Positions 1 through 12,406 of a stretch of 64,000 nt of DNA are shown here, piece by piece (the stretch's first letter is position 1; each line of letters begins with the position of its first letter). This DNA comes from Clitopilus passeckerianus (lineage: Eukaryota > Basidiomycota > Agaricomycetes > Agaricales > Entolomataceae). The position numbers and the translations under genes are program-made. Location: NCBI GenBank assembly GCA_944990035.1, contig CALYLX010000155.1:682001-746000 (forward strand), written 5' to 3'. Below the pieces are notes generated by a model. It made no database searches and was not told the DNA's origin. It saw nothing but the letters and a program-made list of their open reading frames with translations.

Positions 1-401
1 TGTCAGCAGCTGCAGCTGTACTGACGACCTGGTGAGATTGACGAAGCAAGGGACTGAACTAAGCAATTAGGTAGATTGCCTAGGTCAAGCTGAGGAGCCT
101 TGACCAAATGGTACAGGTTTATATACCTATCTAATAATTCTAAATATAGTGCATGTGCAGCATGCTGAGTAAGTAATGAGTCATGCACAGCATGATGAGT
201 AAGTACATGAGTCAGTATGACTTGATGTGAGTCAGAGAGAGTTAGATAAGGTATAAGTCTCTCACAATCGTGAGAGATGCGGAGTAAGCATGGGAAAAGA
301 TGAAAAATGCGCAGTGATGCGCAGCATATGTGAGTAATCGTGCATACATAGGTAAGCGGGCCGGGGTATGTAAGGAGAAACATGTAAGCAAAATCATAAC
401 A
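1..401 (-). mobile_element. Partial LTR of a retrotransposon, probably copia-like
   Basis: Read on the minus strand, the segment begins TGTTATG at 401, the usual TG start of an LTR. It has no gene-like coding, carries a TATA box (tttatatacc, about 118-127) and short internal repeats around 150-215 (GAGTAAGTA/GAGTCATGCA units). It runs off the left edge, so neither the other terminus, the body of the element nor a target-site duplication can be seen. The family assignment is inferred from the start and the promoter only. A 126-aa frame inside it looks like chance. Confidence 0.4.
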
Positions 402-463
402 GCTCCTGATACTAAGAACACATTATATAAATCCCAAGTTTCAGATGATAAAATCAGAACATC

Positions 464-1594
464 TCACAAGCATGTTCCTGCTTTTGCGCGCTCGAGAAGC
501 CACCTAAAAGCCTCTTCCCCTCCGATCAAAGGTACACCAGCAGAGGGTTTAATTGGCTGGAGGAAAGCCCCGTTCGATACATTCCTGATAATGTATAGTG
601 TTTGAAGGTCCGGTCCCAGAGACCGAAAAAGACCGGTGGACCGGACCAGACCAGACCGGTTGTAACCGGACCGCAGATGACCGGTTACTTGCGGTCTCAA
701 GTGGTTACAGTTACAGTCTTTATGAATTCTGAAAAATGTTGAGACCGGCCAAAGACCAATTTGAACCGGTCCTAACCGGTCTTTTGGTACCTACCTATGG
801 GCGCTATTTCGCGCTTCCCAAATCCATTTGTATGTAGTGAAAACACTTTGAAATGATGTTTTTGAAGTGTGGGAACGTTTGTTGCTTGATTTGGACGTTT
901 TTGATGGCTTTTGATGGCAGTGAGCAGGCCCTCCGAGATCGCACCGACCACCTCAAAGGCAGCGATCAACCCATCAGTGGCTGTGTTTCCGCGATCAATG
1001 TCAGAGAAAGGCCTACAACTCACGAAAACACACTTTCCTCACGCAATTTTGAATCTATACATATATTTTAAGTTAGCGCAGACGTTTATAAGATGTATCT
1101 GCATACATCTAGGCAGTTACAACATGTTGAAGTAGCAAAATCGACCAAAAACCGGTCAAAACCGGTCAAGACCGGTCTTTGGTCAGTTTAAGACCGCACA
1201 AAACCGGTTTTGATCGGTCCGGTCTCGGTCTCAGCCAAAATGATGGCGGTTAAGACCGGTCACGGTCCCGGTCTTTTGAAAATCTGCTCAAAAAACCGGA
1301 CCGGACCGGACCTTAAAACACTAATAACGTATGCGCCCCCGCCTACGAGCTCTAGCCTCCACTGTATGAAGCATGTTTAATGAGAGTGGTACCGCCATGT
1401 ATACAACCGTGGTCACCTTCTGATTACTGCCTGCCGTGGGTGTATATAGGATGACCGTGGAGAGTTGATGAGTCAGGTGAAATAACTTCGTGTGCGTCGC
1501 CTTCCTTACCAGACTGGTTATCCTGTCCGGAGAGATCGACGGCCAGAGTGCGATCAGCAGTAAGAATGTTGTATACACCGGGAGTGATGTTCAT
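464..1594 (-). pseudogene. Ricin-B-type beta-trefoil lectin gene split by a transposon
   Basis: A TATA box (1663-1669) lies about 70 nt upstream of an ATG at 1594. The first exon has the usual N-terminus of fungal ricin-B-like proteins (GVYNI, then AVDLSG, ending near 1508). A second short exon ends in NQK, and a third starts with W, giving a QxW-type motif, then a glycine-rich turn before the Tyr codon at the hAT insertion point. Beyond the element, on its left side (587-464), the same strand continues with an RNVSNG...PLIGG...FRW pattern typical of the same fold. The reading frame matches on the two sides and the target duplication falls on whole codons up to the junction. The 3' end may also be cut by the LTR at 401. 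Such proteins bind sugars and are often defensive, but this copy cannot make one product unless the element is removed. The fold call is by motif; the split is visible directly. Confidence 0.7.
596..1323. mobile_element. Non-autonomous hAT-like DNA transposon
   Basis: The terminal inverted repeats are about 21 bp: TAGTGTTTGAAGGTCCGGTC on the left (from 596) and its near-exact complement ending at 1323. They start TAGTG, which fits the hAT consensus. The flanks are an 8-bp target duplication with one mismatch (ATAATGTA at 588-595, ATAACGTA at 1324-1331), the hAT length. Inside, both ends are packed with ACCGGT/GGACC motifs (600-800 and 1140-1310), likely subterminal transposase sites. No transposase frame is present, so it needs a helper in trans. 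It sits inside a lectin gene. Confidence 0.78.
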
Positions 1595-1662
1595 GGTAGC
1601 GATGATGATAAAACTTGCTGGGCTGCGAGTTGTTGGGAGTGAAGAGGCTAGAATGTCTCCCC

Positions 1663-1669
1663 TTTTATA
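1663..1669 (-). promoter_or_regulatory. TATA box of the split lectin gene
   Basis: On the minus strand the sequence is TATAAAA, about 70 nt upstream of the ATG at 1594. This distance matches other TATA-ATG pairs here (HsbA-like gene, small secreted protein) and argues that the ATG was a real gene start. Confidence 0.5.
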
Positions 1670-1931
1670 TGCATCCCGGGTCCCCAAGGATTTTTTGCCA
1701 TTCATCCTCTGGGTGACGGACCCTTCGTTGTTCGGTAGGGACTTGCCTCTGGGTCCGTGACGGTAGAATTGGCTCGTAATTAATAGGACCGCAAAGTGGG
1801 TGCACATTGTTCGACCCAGAGACCATGAAAGCGACGTTGGCGAAGAACACTGACGTACAGTACATCCACTTCTACTACTTGTTTTTAATCTTCGGCCAGA
1901 CTTCAGAGTCTCTGTGTCAGCCCCCATAGCA

Positions 1932-4900
1932 GTGAACGCTCGAGAGAGAGGCCCTGAAGCCGCCAGCCTGAGTGAAGCGGGTCGTAATGATCACGCTGTC
2001 AAATTCCTGAACGCTCATCGATGGTATGAAATTCGTATCACGCAACCTGTCGCTCTTTCATACCTCGGAAGACTCCATGAACATGAGGTAGACTAAGTCC
2101 GGGGTTCCACAAGTCACCCTCCATCGAAATATTATGGCCATCTCTGTGCTGGAAACGTTTCATCTTCAATGTGATGTTCTTTCAGGAAACAGGCGACATG
2201 ACGTTGGATGATCCATTAGCGCCCTTCTGCGAGGATGACGTTCAGACAGGGGGCTCCTCGATGCGGTACGTAACCCGTCTTCTCTGTCTTTTTACTTTTT
2301 CGGAGGTTTTTCCGCTGGCCGGTTTGCTAGAAGTATATGATATACTAGGTCTACTGTGCACCTGGTATTCTCCGCTCACGAGGCGAAACCGCACAGAGTT
2401 TTCCTGCCATTTACTAGACTGGCCGAGCTGATTGATAGTATAGAAACGAGTGATGGTATGGCATTTTTGGTGCCAAACATAGGGGCTGTCAGAGATAGTA
2501 GCGGGTTGGGCCAGAACGGTATTTGATTTCAACAATGGACAGAATAGATAGAGTATGAGAGCCCCAAGGACAGTATGGCAATGTAGCAACTTCGTGACAA
2601 ATTTGAGGAAATAGCAACGACAAAAATATTGTGTAAAAACGCGTCCATCAGAATGTGGAATTTCATGAGGGGGTAACTCCAAACGTGTGCTAATTATCCC
2701 CAGAGGCGATTCCTCCCCAATCTGGCTCTTCTCCCAGTTCCTCCGCGTGATTGAACCTCCAGCAATGGTTGGCATCACCGTACAAAAGGTGCATCATGTG
2801 TGCACCAAGATTGCCTAGCCGCCGTGGTAGTAGAATAGTATTTGAAAGCACGAGATGTGAAGCCTGGTACAGGTAGTCGTCGCAGGAAACCATCCGTAAA
2901 ATGGAAGGTCTTTTGTTTGTTGTGATTGTGGATGGAGATACGAAGTGGCATCAACCCCCGGAACCCAGGGCTGACGGGATGGCATCGTGGGTGGAAGTGC
3001 ACGTTGACGGTATTGCGGTCCCGGAAGATGTGTCGTGCTGAACCCCTGGTTCCTCCAAATGGTGCTTGGAACCGAGCAATGTTGGCCGTACCAGTGAGTG
3101 GCGACTAGGCGACCATGAAGTAAGCGCCGTTATCCAATGCTTCAGCATGAGTACGAGCGACTGGCAAGCATGAACCGATTCATGAGGTAGGTGGATGGAT
3201 GAAGGAGGATCGCCTCGATCCAGCAATATGAGTGAGTGAGTAAGCTGGTTTGGCGGCAAGCCGAGCATGACATTACAAGGAGCAAGGAATGCCCCTCGAG
3301 CTGCAAAACCGGTTTCTGGCGGTTGTGAACCTGGCGACCGTGGTCCCAGCAAAATCGGTTTGGCCATGAGGACCTGATGGCCAGTTTCTAGCACAGCGGG
3401 TAATAGGAGCACCCCAATTCTGCCCTCATCAGGTGCAGAAATATGATCTGCACGGTGCTCTCCCTGTGGGCATGCGTATTCCTTGGTGCTCATGGTGCTG
3501 AGGTGGAAAACTCGACAGGAGAAATCCTGTGGCAGACAGGGCAAAGTTGGCCAACCAGCGCCCTGACTAAGGGAGTGAATGGTTCCGGAAGGGGAGGACA
3601 CAATATTGGGGTAGTCTGGCATCATCTTTGCGTCAAATGCAATGGGCCTCTACCTTAACACGGGTTTGCAGGTGTTGCGCTGGAGCGGTTACTCCCCAAG
3701 CCTTGGCGGGTGTCCTCAACAATGACCGTCTGGAAAGGATGCAGTTGAAGTGGCCGAACTGAAAAAGAAAGGCGAATTTGCTTACCTCTAGCAAACCACA
3801 GTCCGGAAATTTGAGATTTGGATTCCTGGCCGTATCAGTGGCGATACGCACTAGACAGCCAGGCGCTCTCGTTCATAGAATAGAGAAGGCTGATGAGTCA
3901 ATCGGTGGTGTCATTAAGGCTGGTAGTTTGTGAGGAGGCGCGGGATACCGGACACTGTAGATTGTCTGGAATCAGGGCAGATACATTCTATGTGCGAAGT
4001 CTTCGAGATCTTGGACGATTCCCAGGCAGAGGGCGTTCTCGAAGGGTATCGAACTTTTCTGGAGCCCGAGTTTTGACGCTCACGAAGCTCTGCAAACAGT
4101 ATCAAATATCAGCATCGCATTCCAGCCAGTCAGGCCGGGGAGGAGTGTGATAAAGGGGGAGAATGCATAAGAAATCGCGAGCATATTTGAAGGTGGAAGG
4201 CAGAGCAAAAAGGAAAAAGAGAAGAAAGAGAAGAACAACGAAATTTTACCTGCACCTGACGTGTCCCAACAAATGTCCCGTAGTTCCCTCTTCAAAGTTG
4301 CAGCAACGGTTGACAACAGCCACTACTTCTTGAAGTCGACATGCTCAAGTTCCTAAAGGTTGCGGATGATAGCTTGGCATGGACGGGTGCGGAACTGAGC
4401 AGAGTGCCGCAGCTTGAGGCCTGGGAGACCAATGCTGCCGATGGCTGACAGTACAATTTGGCTTGAATGTGCACATGACGTGTCGTCGCAGAGGAGTATC
4501 GTGCACCGTTGGATCCAAGCCTTGACATGGACGAGATTTGGGTCGAGTTGGAAGAGTTGGCGTAGGACGAGAAGTGGCCGCGTGAAAGGTTAGCCATCTC
4601 GGATCGTTCCAAATCCCCGAGTCGATGGACGTTTTATTACGGTTACTTTCTCAGACGCTGCCGGGTTGCGATATTATTCTGTGACGGCACACCCAAGCCA
4701 TGTTGTGCCGACATCTGCGGCACTCTAATGCACCTCCCGTTCAACAAGAATAGCCGGAGCTACGTCAACGGTGCTATAACGTTGAAAAGGGCCACTGTGA
4801 CTACACAACACCTTCAAGGGGTCCTCTCCAGGGTTACCCACGCCAGTGAGAGCTACCTCCCCTAGCTAACGGATGCCCAACTCGCCCCACCATCCCTGTC

Positions 4901-6800
4901 GAAGGTCCTACACGCCACAAACTCCATTTCTCGAGTCTGAAAGCGCATCATTCCTAACACAACCCCTACCCCCATCCTGCTATATAGCTCCGGACGCTAG
5001 CCACCCCACGCCAGGTCCAGGCTCTTGCGCTCAACATGACGTATGGTGTCCTATATTCATCCCGCTTTAGCCCCAGTCTCGAGGCGACTCCTTCACCACG
5101 GCAAAAGCACTGGACAACACCGCATCGTCCAGCACAAGCTAGAACAAACTGTCCTACCTCCCGCCAATTCAGGAATGAATTCAGCAATCCAGACACCCGA
5201 TTTAGCGACGTCTAGCAGCTTGGAGACCCCATACCAACGGAAGCACACTTCGGATCTCGGATGCCCTCGTTTGACATTCGGCTGCCGTCTTGTGTCAAGA
5301 ATCATTCCTCACCCGACGCTGCCTCGCAGCTCAAATGCTAGCGCATATCGCTGGACGTCGCTCGCTCCTTGCACTGTCCAGCTCACGCTGTTTCCTTCTC
5401 CCATCACGAAACACGACGTTGGGACAAAGTTGGCCCTTGTGATTCTAGCAGTTTGCTGTTGGGCTTCTACATTATGCCTGACTTGCACCGGGAGTCTGTG
5501 AGGCGCCGGGGCACCCGTGGTTGCGGGTGCGGAGGGTTGACGTTGTCAAGCCCTTGCCAACCTGTCCGATGGATTCGATGCTCGTACATCCCAGGTCTTC
5601 ATTCCCATCGAACCCACATCCCCCCAGCCAAGGCCCTCCCGTTTGGCTAGCTACAACCTCCCTTACACGCTGCCGTCAAATTTAGGATATTGCTACTAGA
5701 GGCTGCTTCAGCTCGTTGGGCGTGAACGATTAAAAAACACTAAGGCGTTGGTTCGTGCTGTTGAGAAAGTAAGCCGGCGTGGTCAATGAGGGGAGGTGGA
5801 GGGTGGAGATACATGCGGGGGAGCATTACGCCCGGGGAAAATATGGGCCATCGTCGAACCATAGTTGGGCAAGAAAGTGGCACCCTACCTTCCGCGTTTT
5901 AGACCAGAAATACCACGAAGGAGGACCTTGGCGGTCACTGATACCTCAGCACGCATCATTCAGAATGAAGACACGACGTTCGACGAAGATGTTGGACGCG
6001 CTCCCCCATTCAAACTCGAAGCGATGTTTTGGACAACACCCCGCCTCCCGAGCCGTCTCTGCCTACAATCCCAACGTATACATGGAAGCTCGGAGACGAA
6101 GATGTGATTCCCCTGGTCAATGTCCTGTTCATACAAAAGTTCTAGGACGGGGGGAAGGTGGAGAAAGGATGAAAAATGCACGAGGATGTTACGCTTTTGG
6201 GATATCAGAACAAGTTTGCTATGTCAATCTCATTCGCACCCTGGAGGCTTGTTCTACCATCTACGTACTAGTCAACGACTACTGTATAGTTACGGTATCA
6301 TCGGGATAGTTTTACATTCACATGGACGACTTTTCTGTATAATTTGGCCTACCTTTACAGAAACATCGCGTCAAACGGCATGCTATGATGCCAGTCAGTT
6401 CTCCGTTTGCCACCGCAAAACTTAAAGTAATCTCTGCTTGGAGACATTTTTCTCGACCATACCGATCAAAATAGCCGAATTTCCTCCCGCTTCTTCTTAC
6501 GTTCTCATACACGCATCACCGACAGAGTTCAAAAATATGCACTAAGTAGGCAGACTAGTATCAGCAGCCTGGGTCCGGGCTGCTGCTCCCGGCGAACGCA
6601 GGCTCTAACGACTCGTATCGAGTACGTCATTCAGGTCAGGGGGTTGTGGGTGACACATCCTAGGATGCCAAATCGTCGTTCTGAAGGAATTGTGGCAATC
6701 TGAAACCTCCAATTTGAAAAACCAAGAAGAATCTGCGCAATGGGTGAAATTTGGGTCAGTTTCGGCACCTAAATTATGCCTAAAATGACCATAGGACACA
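1932..6800. other. Long stretch with no recognisable gene
   Basis: Open frames here (up to 224 aa at 2951-3625 minus) show no known family, and I found no convincing splice chain. A TATA-like CTATATAG at 4980-4987 lies about 50 nt before an ATG at 5036 that opens a 58-codon frame; later frames up to 5640 include one hydrophobic run (about 5420-5475), so a poorly conserved gene cannot be excluded. A purine-rich run lies at 4197-4240. Otherwise I see nothing functional. Confidence 0.4.
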
Positions 6801-7401
6801 TTACGAGTCTGGAGTTTACGGAAGCGAGTCGTTTTTCCTATGAGGGTCCTAAGCGACCGTCCGCATCAGTGATGGGTTACGTCCCCGCTTTGCAATTGGT
6901 TCGCTTGATGCACTATCGCCTCTTTGGGCGTGTGCCCCACAAAAATTGCGTCATAGACCCATATATGGTATACAAACACATGGTCCCCTCCTCGACTATC
7001 ACTGCCGCATACATGGCCATCACGCTCTACGGCCATAGCCGTACATACCTGCCGTACGGCCCGTACCACGCCTTTGGCCTTCAACTACACCTCTGAAGTT
7101 GACGCTGAACGTTAAACCACTGTCAATGACCTGTCTTCTCGTACAATGAATGCCGAATTTACATCTTCAATTTAGCCTTTACAAACATTATCCGACACCC
7201 AGTTGGTTTCGGAGCCTTATGGACAACATGTCGCGCCCTAAAGGCGCGTCATACAGAAACTTGAGAACATGTAGCAATCACAAGTAGGCTGTGGTTCATT
7301 GCATCTCAGAGTATAGATAACTCGGGTAGAGGAGGTCACCATAATAAAGTAAACTCCAGACTCGTAAACCGCCATGCGAAGCATTGGCCTTCCCCACAAG
7401 T
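6801..7401 (+). repeat. 601-bp repeat, copy A (inverted twin at 45916-46516)
   Basis: This segment is nearly identical (about 98% by eye) to the reverse complement of 45916-46516, and both copies are exactly 601 bp. It begins TTACGAGTCTGGAGTTTAC, and the complement of that 19-mer occurs again at 7350-7368, near but not at the far end; the shared sequence goes on about 33 bp further to CCCCACAAGT. No transposase is encoded. Weaker relatives of the far end occur at 15593-15650 and 26806-26830, so this is an interspersed family, probably a non-autonomous DNA element of unknown type. Confidence 0.75.
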
Positions 7402-7608
7402 CACATGACTGTGTTTACCGGTAAGTTGCCTGGAAAATACTAAATAACTGGCTCCTCAGACCATCCTGGGTAAGTTACCTGGCAAAAAGCCGATGACCAC
7501 TGTCCACCATTCATTGTCAACAACAATTGACGCGTCAGGTCAAGCGTCACTAACGCCAGCATCGTGTGGTGAATCTGACATGGAATTGCTCTCCTTCTTA
7601 TCCGACAG

Positions 7609-9249
7609 ATGGCTCAACGAAAGGAGGAATGCCGAGAGCTTCGGGGACCAGCAATCCTGCCAATTGAGGCTGAGGCCTGGAGATCGGACTATCTCCTCAC
7701 ACCGCAGGCTCGAGCGACGTTAAAGGGCATCTACACTCATTGCCTACTACTCGTTGGGCGAAAGATAGATTCGAACTCTGAAATCCAAACGCGACTATCT
7801 CGTCTCGAATCAGCTCTAGCCTCATACAAGAAACTCCCGCCTGAGATCCTCTCCCTCATCTTCTCGCAGTCCCACCAACATTCTATATACAGGATACCAG
7901 GTCGAAAATTAGGAGGCCGTGCCTGTTGTCCAGAGCATGTATGTTCGCTGTGGAGACGAATTGCTTTATCCACACCCGCCTTGTACACGACCGTCTGGGT
8001 CGATTATGCCAACCAGGAGCCTCACACTCAGAATATGCCTCCAACCCTCGATGAGATGACAAGCTTTGCTCAGGGGATCATTGCTCGCGGTACCAGAGAC
8101 CTTACAGTCGATTTTTTTCGCCTTGGCTCCACGTCAAGTCAGGAATTCCTGAGACGACTACTCCTATCTCGACCACAATTGGAGAAGCTTGCCATACGGC
8201 ACTCACGCGCCGATCCGGACTTTGTCAATCTCACCTTTTCTCTCCTATCGTCTACCCCTACAAGCCTCCGGAGCCTCGCCATCGAACTTCGCAATCAAGA
8301 TCGTCCTCAGATGATATCCGGATTATTTACGTCTTCCCGTTGAGTTGATATTCCTCGTCTTAACCGCTACATTCTAATAACCGGAAATAGAACTCAAATC
8401 CAGTATACCCTGGGAGAACCTCGAGCATTTTTCCTTGGGGGACGGAATTGGCGACCTCGCACTATCCCCGGCAGTAGCTCAACTCTTGTTTTCGAGGTGT
8501 CCGCGTCTCCACACCTGCAAAGTCAAACTAACTGGCTCCTCCCCCGCTCCTCCGATTGGACTCCATGTCGGAGCAATACGTCTCGAGCGACTGACATCCA
8601 TTGATATACTTCTGATAGGCGGCGAATGGTTACAGCCTGCCCAGTTCGGCCTGTTTTTATCGTCTTTGTCCTTACCAAGTCTGGAGAGGTTGAACTTCGC
8701 AGATAGCAACAATGGTGTTGTGCCAGCTGTAGCTCTCCGGGATCTATTCGAGAGGTCCGGATGCAAACTCCAGCAATTTTACCTCTCCATGACGGCATTT
8801 CCGGAACCGGACCTCGACCACTTACTCCAATCCCATTCATTGTCGGCTCTCAAGGAATTCTTCTTGAGACCCTCGTTGATGTACCCTAGTGTTCTGAAGA
8901 AAATTGCCTCGGGAGAGTTTCTTCCCGGGCTAACGGATCTAAAGGGAATAATTTCTCCAACTGTCGAGTCTGTTGAGGCTCTTCATTACACAGCTCGAGC
9001 CAGGAAGGGCCCGGGGCTCGAGGACGCAGGCGTCACAGAACTGCGGACACTGCACTTCCTTTTTGAATACGCCGACGTTCGCCCATTTCTGCCTTTACCT
9101 CCCATCCCAGCGGACCTTGCAGCTATGTACGAAAATGCAGGTGGTTCATACCGCCTTGAGTATGGTAAGCTTCATCCCTCTAGGCGATATCAATGTTGGG
9201 TTGATTAGTTTAATTTACCTCTCGTCTAGCAACCATAAGACATGGATGA
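7609..9249 (+). CDS. F-box/LRR-type protein
   Basis: The predicted protein is 507 aa from three exons (7609-8338, 8391-9164, 9230-9249). After an N-terminal helical region comes the F-box core LPPEILSLIFSQ (about residues 76-87) followed by CSLWRRIALSTPALYTTVWVD, the pattern of agaricomycete F-box-like proteins. The rest is leucine-rich with spaced LRR-like strands. Such proteins are substrate receptors of SCF ubiquitin ligases and are greatly expanded in agaricomycetes; the target is unknown. If the last intron (donor GTAAGC at 9165) is not used, the frame stops at 9208 instead. The joined length is an exact multiple of three. It converges on the P450 gene, with 390 bp between. Confidence 0.75.
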
Positions 9250-9637
9250 TTACCTCGCTATATAACCCTCGATGAATATTTTTCCCGGTATGCCTCCTTT
9301 TGCTGATGGACGTATATGATCCTTCGTTCCTCTACTTATTTTGCTCACGGGTCAGCATCAGTCAGTTTTCAGAAGCTCGGTCGGTTTTTAGGGCGAGAAT
9401 GGGCGCAAGATCGTACCCATAGATCGTCCTCAAAATGGCCATGTTGTGGTAGTTCATATACAGTACTGGATTTCAATTCGAAGTTTACAACGTGTAAAGA
9501 AAGTGTAATTATTGTTCCAAGGTCATCCTCGTCAACTCGGATTTCAGTTCTCCTCGAGAAATTGGATGAGTGCTACAGCGTTAGATGAGCGTGGTCTGAT
9601 AGAACAGGGGAATGAACAGGGCTTGCTGTACGATCAT
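9250..9637. other. Convergent intergenic region, no gene seen
   Basis: This holds the 3' flanks of the F-box gene and the P450 gene. A 90-codon frame at 9316-9588 has no recognisable features. Nothing else is seen. Confidence 0.4.
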
Positions 9638-11703
9638 TCAGCACCTTTCATTTTTATGAAGTAGCTCGAAACGTACGACACCATGGAATCTTGATACTCC
9701 CCAGTTGGTTCAAGCACATTCCCAGAGTCATCAATTCGCTTGGTAAGGTGGAAGAGAGAGAGGACGCAAGCAGCCGTGAGTGTAATCACAGATTGAGCTA
9801 TATTCCGTCCTGGGCAGAGTCTGTCATGTAATCATTAAGAGCTAGACATGCTACGGAAAGGGATGATTAACTCACCTTCTTCCAAATCCGAATACTATGT
9901 CATTGGGGTTTCTGACGGAGTTATCGAGTTTTCCGTCCTTGAGGAACCTCTCTGGCAGAAATGCATGAGGGTCAGGATAGTCTACCTCATCCAGAGTCAT
10001 CGCCCTACGCGCAGTCAGTATGGATGGTGTATATACACGAAATGTCTTACTTTATATTAGCAATGATGATAGAATTGGCGGGTATGTGATAACCTCGATA
10101 ACTGTCATCGCCTATGTTGAGGTGTGGTACTCCTACCGGTAGATTTAGCAAGGCAAACACGGAAGGTGGGTCACGGTGATATGACTAACATACCGACTGG
10201 AAGTACTGGCTTCCATCTAAGGGAAAAGACGGATGTCAGAAACAGCACTCGAAGACGACGATGCGTGGCTCCTCACCTGAGGACCTCCAAAATAACGGCG
10301 TTAAGATAAGGAAGTGACGCTAAATCAGCATGATCAGGAAGGCGTCCTTGTAAAATGGTATCCAGCTCTTGCTGTGCCTTTTTCTGCACCTCTGGATACA
10401 TGATCATGGCCAGGAAGAAGGATCCCAGCACTGAAGCCGATGTATCCGATCCCGCTATATCATTCGTGAGCTCATCATTGAAACGACTCATTACGAACAT
10501 GATACTCGCCTATGAATACTTGGCCAGCGACTTGCTTCACAAGACCCTCCCAGGTAGCTGTAGAGTGCGAAGGTGGCGTCTTTTCCAGGCAATTTGTAAC
10601 AAAGGACGGCTCGTAATCTCCCGTTCTCTAGCGGTCGAAGTCGGTGAGAGGGATGTTTGTCAGAGAAAATGCATTTCACTAGGCCCACCATGTTTTCCTT
10701 TGAGATAGCAAACGGCGTTTCCAAAACTCTCACACTGTGAGCCCTGGCGTCGGCGGCGGCTTTATGAAAAGTTGCACCAGGGAACCAGGTCGGAAGGTAT
10801 TTCAGACCTGGAACGAGGTCTATCAACCACGTGGCGGAAACGGTGTCCACTACTGATTCGACGCCCACTTCAATTGTTTTGAGGTATGGATTGTTCGCCG
10901 ATTCGATTTTGAAGCCATACGTCATATCGACTGTCAGGCATGCTGGGACGCTAGGCGGGAAAGGGACTGAGTATGAGACTCTAGAGTTGACAATTAAAGG
11001 GTCCTTACTGTCTGAGGTAGGAGAAGAAGTTGTCCGGATCTTGAAGTAGTTGCCGTAAGAGACGATGAATATAGGTCGTTTCGCGAGGTCGATGGATGTC
11101 TGGAGAGTTGAAGTTCTGAGTGAAGAGTTTCCTTGCCGCTCTCCATTTCTCTCCATAAGGCCAAACGGAGAATTGAAAAGCCCATCCAGAACTGTGGATG
11201 ATCAATATTCTTGACTTCGGAAAGTGGAAGAGCCGGAGCCAGCTTACAATTCATGAAACATGACTGAGTGAGGCCTGGAAGATGTATAGGCGACGTCAAA
11301 ATCAGTGAAAATGAAAACGTGCTGGTATTTACCTTGAAGAGTAAACTCCCGATCGTCTATCCAGAAGCTCTTGAGTGGCTTCGTAGGAGTTGAGTACGAT
11401 AACATGTTTCCCCAGCCCCTCAAAGTGAAGTATGTCCGTCTCTGCGCATTGATAGAATGAGCATAGTATTATCAACTTAAGGAAAAATCCGTTGGGCTCA
11501 CCGTGTTGCTTGCTCAGCTCGCGGAATGCATTGGAGTCCGACACCCCGGGCATGCTGAGTAGATTCCCCACGATAGGATACTTCGTTGGACCAGGTGGAA
11601 GCTTACCAGGCTGCTGACGGAGACGTTGAGTCAGAATATAGGCCGCAACCGAAGCTGCTACCACCGCGGCACTGGCATATGGTAGTGAAGAGGGGGTGTC
11701 CAT
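9638..11703 (-). CDS. Cytochrome P450 monooxygenase
   Basis: Eleven exons can be joined without a frame break into a protein of roughly 500 aa. Exon 1 has a hydrophobic membrane anchor and the proline hinge LPPGPTKYPIVGN. Further on are PYGEKWR (helix C), the I-helix AGSDTSAS (about 10440), the K-helix ExxR (EVLR, about 10275), PERF, and the heme loop FGFGRRLCPGR around 9800-9890, split by an intron after the second Arg; its Cys is the heme ligand. All hallmark residues are present. It is an ER-bound oxygenase of the kind that decorates secondary metabolites, close in style to the O-methylsterigmatocystin oxidoreductase-like fungal P450s. Terpene synthase 1 lies 5 kb away, so a role in terpenoid oxidation is possible but inferred. 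It is transcribed away from the next F-box gene. Confidence 0.9.
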
Positions 11704-12406
11704 GTCGGTGTTGGGTGGAGGTGATGGGGTTCAATGGAGGAGCGACCGAACGTTGAACATGTCAGAAGACGAACCCGATTTTACACGCTCCTCGGGCCTG
11801 GCTGGTCGATCTGACATCTAATATGTAGACGAGCACACTAACCAGGGCAGCAAATCAGGGTCTTTCATGGCGTCGATCCAATCTGGGAGTTTGATGTCTC
11901 CCAAGGAGATGGTTGTCTCGATCATCGTCGTTCGTTGACTGGACTAGTCGATATAGATTTCCTGGAAAATGCTGGAGCTGCCGCCACAGTGCCAGGATGC
12001 TGCAAAAGGAGTACCCGGTGACCTGGGAGACACTCATGGCGAAACCGCGATCGCTTCCGCGTCTACCTTGGCGTTCTGTATGAGTGCAAGGGCTTAGATA
12101 CAAGGTCTTGTCAAGGGTTGAGCAGTTCAATGACTAGTAAAAATGACAGTAGGAAGAATAATTCAGCGATCATGTTGCAACGAGATATGGGAGGCTGGTC
12201 CCCAAACGAATTGCGCAGCAGACAAAAAGTCATCATTATCTCGGAGTCGCACCCTGTGGTGGGCCGGAGGCATCAACGACTCGGAGAAATTACAGAGAGG
12301 GTGTGATCGTGTGATCATTCCTTGAATTTCGCCGAATGACCTGCCCTTAACTATCTGATTTTCGCTTGTTGACTTTCTACGTGCATGGCCACAACAAAGA
12401 AAGGGC
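11704..12406. other. Shared divergent promoter region
   Basis: This 700-bp stretch separates the divergently transcribed P450 and second F-box-like gene. I see no clear TATA box and no coding frame with recognisable features. Confidence 0.35.

Noticed and set aside
2951..3625. 224-codon minus-strand frame
   Set aside because: No known domain and unusual Ser/Pro/His composition; the opposite strand is equally open. Treated as chance.
6776..7096. 106-codon frame conserved in both 601-bp repeat copies (also 46221-46448)
   Set aside because: The copies are almost identical at DNA level, so frame conservation is no evidence of selection. No start context, domain or intron supports a gene.
9165..9208. 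Alternative C-terminus of the first F-box protein without the last intron
   Set aside because: The GTAAGC donor and CTAG acceptor are strong; kept only as an alternative.
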